A DNA stretch of 64,000 nt from Paracoccus shandongensis. Its GTDB lineage: Bacteria; Pseudomonadota; Alphaproteobacteria; Rhodobacterales; Rhodobacteraceae. The translations under genes were made by a program, and so were the position numbers. The notes beneath the pieces were generated by a model. The model searched no databases and was not told where the DNA came from. It saw only the letters and a program-made list of their open reading frames with translations. Shown piece by piece: positions 61,947 through 64,000 of the stretch (position 1 is its first letter; every line of letters begins with the position of its first letter). The stretch is from assembly GCF_017315735.1 (NCBI RefSeq), contig NZ_JAFLRK010000012.1:1-64000 (forward strand), written 5' to 3'.

Positions 61947-61977
61947 GCTGTCTTCCTCGCGGCAGCCCGGAAAGGGG

Positions 61978-62003
61978 AACGGGGGTTTCGCGGCGCTTGT
62001 TCC
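61978..62003 (-). promoter_or_regulatory. Possible EcfG-like promoter toward the glucosidase pseudogene
   Basis: GGAAC (62003-61999), 17 bases, CGTT (61981-61978) on the minus strand, inside the left arm of the palindrome at 61999-62018. Confidence 0.3.
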
Positions 62004-62018
62004 GGCGCGCGCCGGAAC
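61999..62018. promoter_or_regulatory. 20-bp perfect palindrome between divergent genes
   Basis: GTTCCGGCGCGCGCCGGAAC is a perfect palindrome. Each arm supplies a GGAAC, on opposite strands. Confidence 0.5.
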
Positions 62019-62038
62019 CCGTCGCCGCCGCCCGTGTT
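62014..62038 (+). promoter_or_regulatory. Possible EcfG-like promoter toward the oxidase genes
   Basis: GGAAC (62014-62018), 16 bases, TGTT (62035-62038), 33 bases before the small ORF start. One mismatch in the -10. Confidence 0.35.
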
Positions 62039-62070
62039 GCCGATACAAGCGTCCCCGTGGAAAGGATCCG

Positions 62071-62157
62071 ATGAGCAAGAACAGCGGCCCCGGCACCAGC
62101 TTCGCCCGGCAGCGGGAGGACGGGCCATGTCCCCCTGAAGCGAGAGCTGCGGCATGA
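62071..62157 (+). CDS. Small leader ORF (28 aa) coupled to ctaG
   Basis: MSKNSGPGTSFARQREDGPC then eight more residues ending in AAA. It has a good ribosome site (GGAAAGGATCCG) and its stop overlaps the ctaG start as ATGA, the pattern of a translational coupler; ctaG itself has no clear Shine-Dalgarno site apart from this. The peptide has no recognised domain. It could be a genuine small protein or only a leader. Confidence 0.45.
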   Translation: MSKNSGPGTSFARQREDGPCPPEARAAA

Positions 62158-62879
62158 TCCCCGGCGCGCCGGTCATGGATCTTGCGGGCCTTTACTGCGG
62201 TCCCGCCCCCGATCCGGGCGCGATCTGGATGCGCTGGAACCTCGATCCGCTGCTGCTGGCCGCCCTGGCGGGATTGGCGCTGGTGCCGGGCCGGTCCCGG
62301 CCGGGGGCTGCGGCGGCGCTGGTGCTGGCGGTGGCCTTTGTCTCGCCGCTGTGCGCGCTGTCGGCGGCGCTGTTTTCCGCGCGGGTGGTCCATCACCTGC
62401 TGCTGGTGGCCGTTGCCGCGCCGCTGGTCGCGCTGGCCTGGCCCGCGCGCAGGCCGCGTGCCGCCGCGCCCTTGTTCGTGGTGGCGACGGGGGTGCTGTG
62501 GGCCTGGCACCTGCCGCAGGCCTATGACGCGGCGATGGCGAACAAGGGCCTCTACTGGATCATGCAGGCGACGCTGCTGGCATCCGCCACCGCCTTCTGG
62601 CGGGCGGTGCTGGCGCCGGGACAGCCGGTGGGGCAGGCGGGGCTGCTGATCCTGGGGGCCTATATGCAGATGGGCCTTCTGGGGGCGCTGCTGACATTCG
62701 CGCCCGAGGCGCTTTATGCCATCCACCAGCAGGCGCCGCTGGCCTGGGGCTTCACGCCGCTGTCGGACCAGCAGTTGGGCGGCATCGTCATGTGGGTTCC
62801 GGCGGGCATCCCCTATGCCGTCCTGGGCGCATGGGTGGCGCGGCGGGGCTGGCGGCAGTTGCAGGCCCCCGCCCCATGA
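62154..62879 (+). CDS. ctaG: Cytochrome c oxidase assembly protein, caa3 CtaG type
   Basis: 241-aa membrane protein. MDLAGLYCGPAPDPGAIWMR before helix 1; then hydrophobic helices, a HHLLLVAVAAPLVALAWPAR pair of histidines, VLWAWHLPQAYDAAM (W-x-W-H-x-P), LLILGAYMQMGLLGALLTFA and GGIVMWVPAGIPYA. These mark the PF09678 CtaG family, needed for caa3-type oxidase formation and possibly copper delivery; it is distinct from Cox11. Overlaps both its upstream leader ORF and the downstream gene. Confidence 0.85.
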   Translation: MIPGAPVMDLAGLYCGPAPDPGAIWMRWNLDPLLLAALAGLALVPGRSRPGAAAALVLAVAFVSPLCALSAALFSARVVHHLLLVAVAAPLVALAWPARRPRAAAPLFVVATGVLWAWHLPQAYDAAMANKGLYWIMQATLLASATAFWRAVLAPGQPVGQAGLLILGAYMQMGLLGALLTFAPEALYAIHQQAPLAWGFTPLSDQQLGGIVMWVPAGIPYAVLGAWVARRGWRQLQAPAP

Positions 62880-63388
62880 TCCCCTGGCTGGATCCGGTCA
62901 TCCCGCATCTGAAGGCGCTGCACGTGATCGCGCTGGCGCTGTGGGTGGGGGGCCTGTTCGGCCTGCCGGTCATGCTGTCGCGCCACGACCCGGCCATCGG
63001 GCAGGCCGATTTCACCCGGATCCGGCTGGCGTCCCACATCAGCTATGTCTGGGTCGTCACGCCCGCCGCCGTGACGGCCATCGTCGCCGGAACCTGGCTG
63101 ATCTTCTTGCGAGAGGTCTTTGTCCCCTGGATGTTCGCCAAGCTGGTCTTCGTGGCCCTGCTGATCGGCTTTCACGCCTGGATCGGCCACCACATCGTCC
63201 AGGTGGGCGAAAGCGACGGACACCACCGCACGCCGCGCCCGCTGGTGCCGCTGCTGGTCCTGCTGGTGCCCGTGCTGGCCGTCCTGGTCCTGGTCCTGCT
63301 GAAGCCCCCGCTGGGCGGCATCCCGATCCCCGGCTGGCTGGCCGAGCCCCTGGGCCGTCAGCTGCCGGTGTCCGAGGTGCCCAGATGA
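62876..63388 (+). CDS. CopD/HemJ-like four-helix membrane protein
   Basis: 170 aa. HLKALHVIALALWVGGLFGL is the H-x-x-x-x-x-x-W-V-G-G motif of CopD and HemJ-like proteins; further His residues in SHISYVWVV and GFHAWIGHHIV could bind heme or copper. Four or five membrane helices. Start overlaps the ctaG stop as ATGA; its last 31 bases overlap the convergent DUF2231 gene. Probable helper for oxidase or heme handling. Confidence 0.78.
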   Translation: MIPWLDPVIPHLKALHVIALALWVGGLFGLPVMLSRHDPAIGQADFTRIRLASHISYVWVVTPAAVTAIVAGTWLIFLREVFVPWMFAKLVFVALLIGFHAWIGHHIVQVGESDGHHRTPRPLVPLLVLLVPVLAVLVLVLLKPPLGGIPIPGWLAEPLGRQLPVSEVPR

Positions 63389-63909
63389 TAGTCGAAGACC
63401 AGCCTGCCGCCATGCCACCCGGTCGCGCCCACCATGACCACGCTGAAACCCGACAGCAGGATGCCGTAAGGCAGCACCGCGTCCTCGAACCCGTAAAGCC
63501 TGTAGCCCCAGTTCGCCCCCAGGATCGACAGCAGCACGACCGCGATCCCGGCATGGGTCCAGGCGGCGGCGCGCGCGCGGATGCCCGGCACGAACAGCAG
63601 TTCCAGCGTTCCGGTAAACGCCGCCGCGACCCCGATCAGGAAGGCCATGCCCCCGGCCCACAGCGCGGCCCGCGCCCAGAAGGCGTCGCCCGTCCACCAA
63701 TAGAACAGGTCGGCCCCGAAGGTGCAGAAGGTCAGCGCGACCGGGAAGGCCACGCTCATCGCGTGCAGGGGGTGGCCCGCGATGGCCACCAGGGACGAGG
63801 TCTGGTGAAAGCCCGGCAGGCCGGCCACCGGATCCTCGAACTGGCCCTCCTTGCCCGCGCCCGGCGGATCGTCGGTTTCCTGCTTGCCCCGCGTCTTGTC
63901 CCCGGTCAT
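63358..63909 (-). CDS. DUF2231 membrane protein
   Basis: 183 aa from ATG 63909 (MTGDKTRGKQETDDPPGAGK). After a charged N-terminus comes IAGHPLHAMSVAFPVALTFC, the family's G-H-P-L-H motif, then four membrane helices, and a C-terminal GWHGGRLVFDYHLG. DUF2231 proteins are often near cytochrome oxidase and copper genes in alphaproteobacteria. The histidines may bind heme. Transcribed away from the oxidase subunit gene whose start lies 18 bases beyond its own. Confidence 0.85.
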   Translation of the reverse strand: MTGDKTRGKQETDDPPGAGKEGQFEDPVAGLPGFHQTSSLVAIAGHPLHAMSVAFPVALTFCTFGADLFYWWTGDAFWARAALWAGGMAFLIGVAAAFTGTLELLFVPGIRARAAAWTHAGIAVVLLSILGANWGYRLYGFEDAVLPYGILLSGFSVVMVGATGWHGGRLVFDYHLGTSDTGS

Positions 63910-63927
63910 CGGCGCGTCCTTTCCAGG

Positions 63928-64000
63928 ATGGTCATCGGGGGCACAACGCCGCTGATGCTGGCGGGTTGCGAGGACCGGCTGTCCGCCCTCCACCCCGCCG
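63928..64000 (+). CDS. Probable cytochrome c oxidase subunit II, N-terminus only (cut by window edge)
   Basis: 24 codons from ATG 63928: MVIGGTTPLMLAGCEDRLSA then LHPA. LAGC is a lipobox, and a lipid-anchored N-terminus followed by S-A-L-x-P-A is common at the start of caa3/aa3-type CoxB proteins; ctaG, the CopD-like and the DUF2231 genes support this. The fragment is too short to be sure. Confidence 0.5.
   Translation, partial: MVIGGTTPLMLAGCEDRLSALHPA

Noticed and set aside
1..64000. tRNA, rRNA, CRISPR, insertion sequence, integrase or prophage genes
   Set aside because: I looked for the usual patterns (tandem spaced repeats, transposase motifs, long AT-rich islands, tRNA-like cloverleafs) and saw none that hold up.

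Overview
The window is a very GC-rich stretch of a bacterial chromosome or large replicon. Gene syntax (many ATGA and TGATG stop/start overlaps), the inositol gene set with a fused IolC-DUF2090, EcfG-type promoter sequences and a NepR-like protein point to an alphaproteobacterium, most likely a Rhodobacterales member close to Paracoccus; this is inference from gene content, not a taxonomic test. I see no rRNA, tRNA, CRISPR, prophage or insertion sequence.

Layout. (1) 1-7.7 kb, housekeeping and stress: a ybbP-ybbA ABC exporter divergent from a TesA/arylesterase-type lipase, a receiver-domain protein, a 55-aa NepR-like protein, a candidate small RNA with its own promoter and terminator, a DUF4142-patatin pair, a periplasmic PRC-barrel protein, a clan GH-A glycosidase and an HNH protein. 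Three genes here follow GGAAC-N16-nGTT sequences, the pattern expected for the general stress sigma factor EcfG. (2) 8-25.5 kb, inositol-type catabolism: a Gfo/Idh/MocA oxidoreductase and a TIM-barrel isomerase diverge from two tandem LacI regulators. A ten-gene operon follows: binding protein 1, ATPase, permease, binding protein 2, isomerase, iolG, IolI-like isomerase, iolC, iolD, iolE, then iolB after a short gap. No typical iolA/mmsA lies in the window.

(3) 25.6-40 kb, amine/amino-acid module: two related GNAT proteins, a PuuB-like FAD oxidase, two type II haloacid dehalogenase-like proteins, a cupin, an ArgE-like M20 deacetylase, a class III aminotransferase, a 2-hydroxyacid dehydrogenase and a complete dipeptide-type ABC importer (Tat-exported binding protein, two permeases, fused double ATPase). 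(4) 39.9-56.8 kb, N-compound oxidation: an Lrp regulator, two DadA-like FAD oxidases, a LysR-HyuA-HyuB-[2Fe-2S]-FAD/NAD operon, aldehyde dehydrogenase, tartrate/D-malate dehydrogenase-like enzyme, succinate-semialdehyde dehydrogenase, an old-yellow-enzyme/TMADH-type flavoprotein and a second LysR. Together these look like uptake and oxidation of amines, N-methylated or cyclic amides and amino acids down to dicarboxylates.

(5) 56.8-60.3 kb: an EmrAB drug efflux pair under a TetR repressor with twin operators. (6) 60.3-64 kb: an alpha-glucosidase gene broken by four frameshifts, then cytochrome oxidase genes: a small leader ORF, a CtaG-type assembly protein, a CopD-like membrane protein, a DUF2231 protein and the first 24 codons of what looks like cytochrome c oxidase subunit II.

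Across the window there is also an intergenic repeat family (two long copies and one short copy sharing a 22-bp palindrome) and a second set of short GC-rich palindromes that sit exactly between convergent genes.
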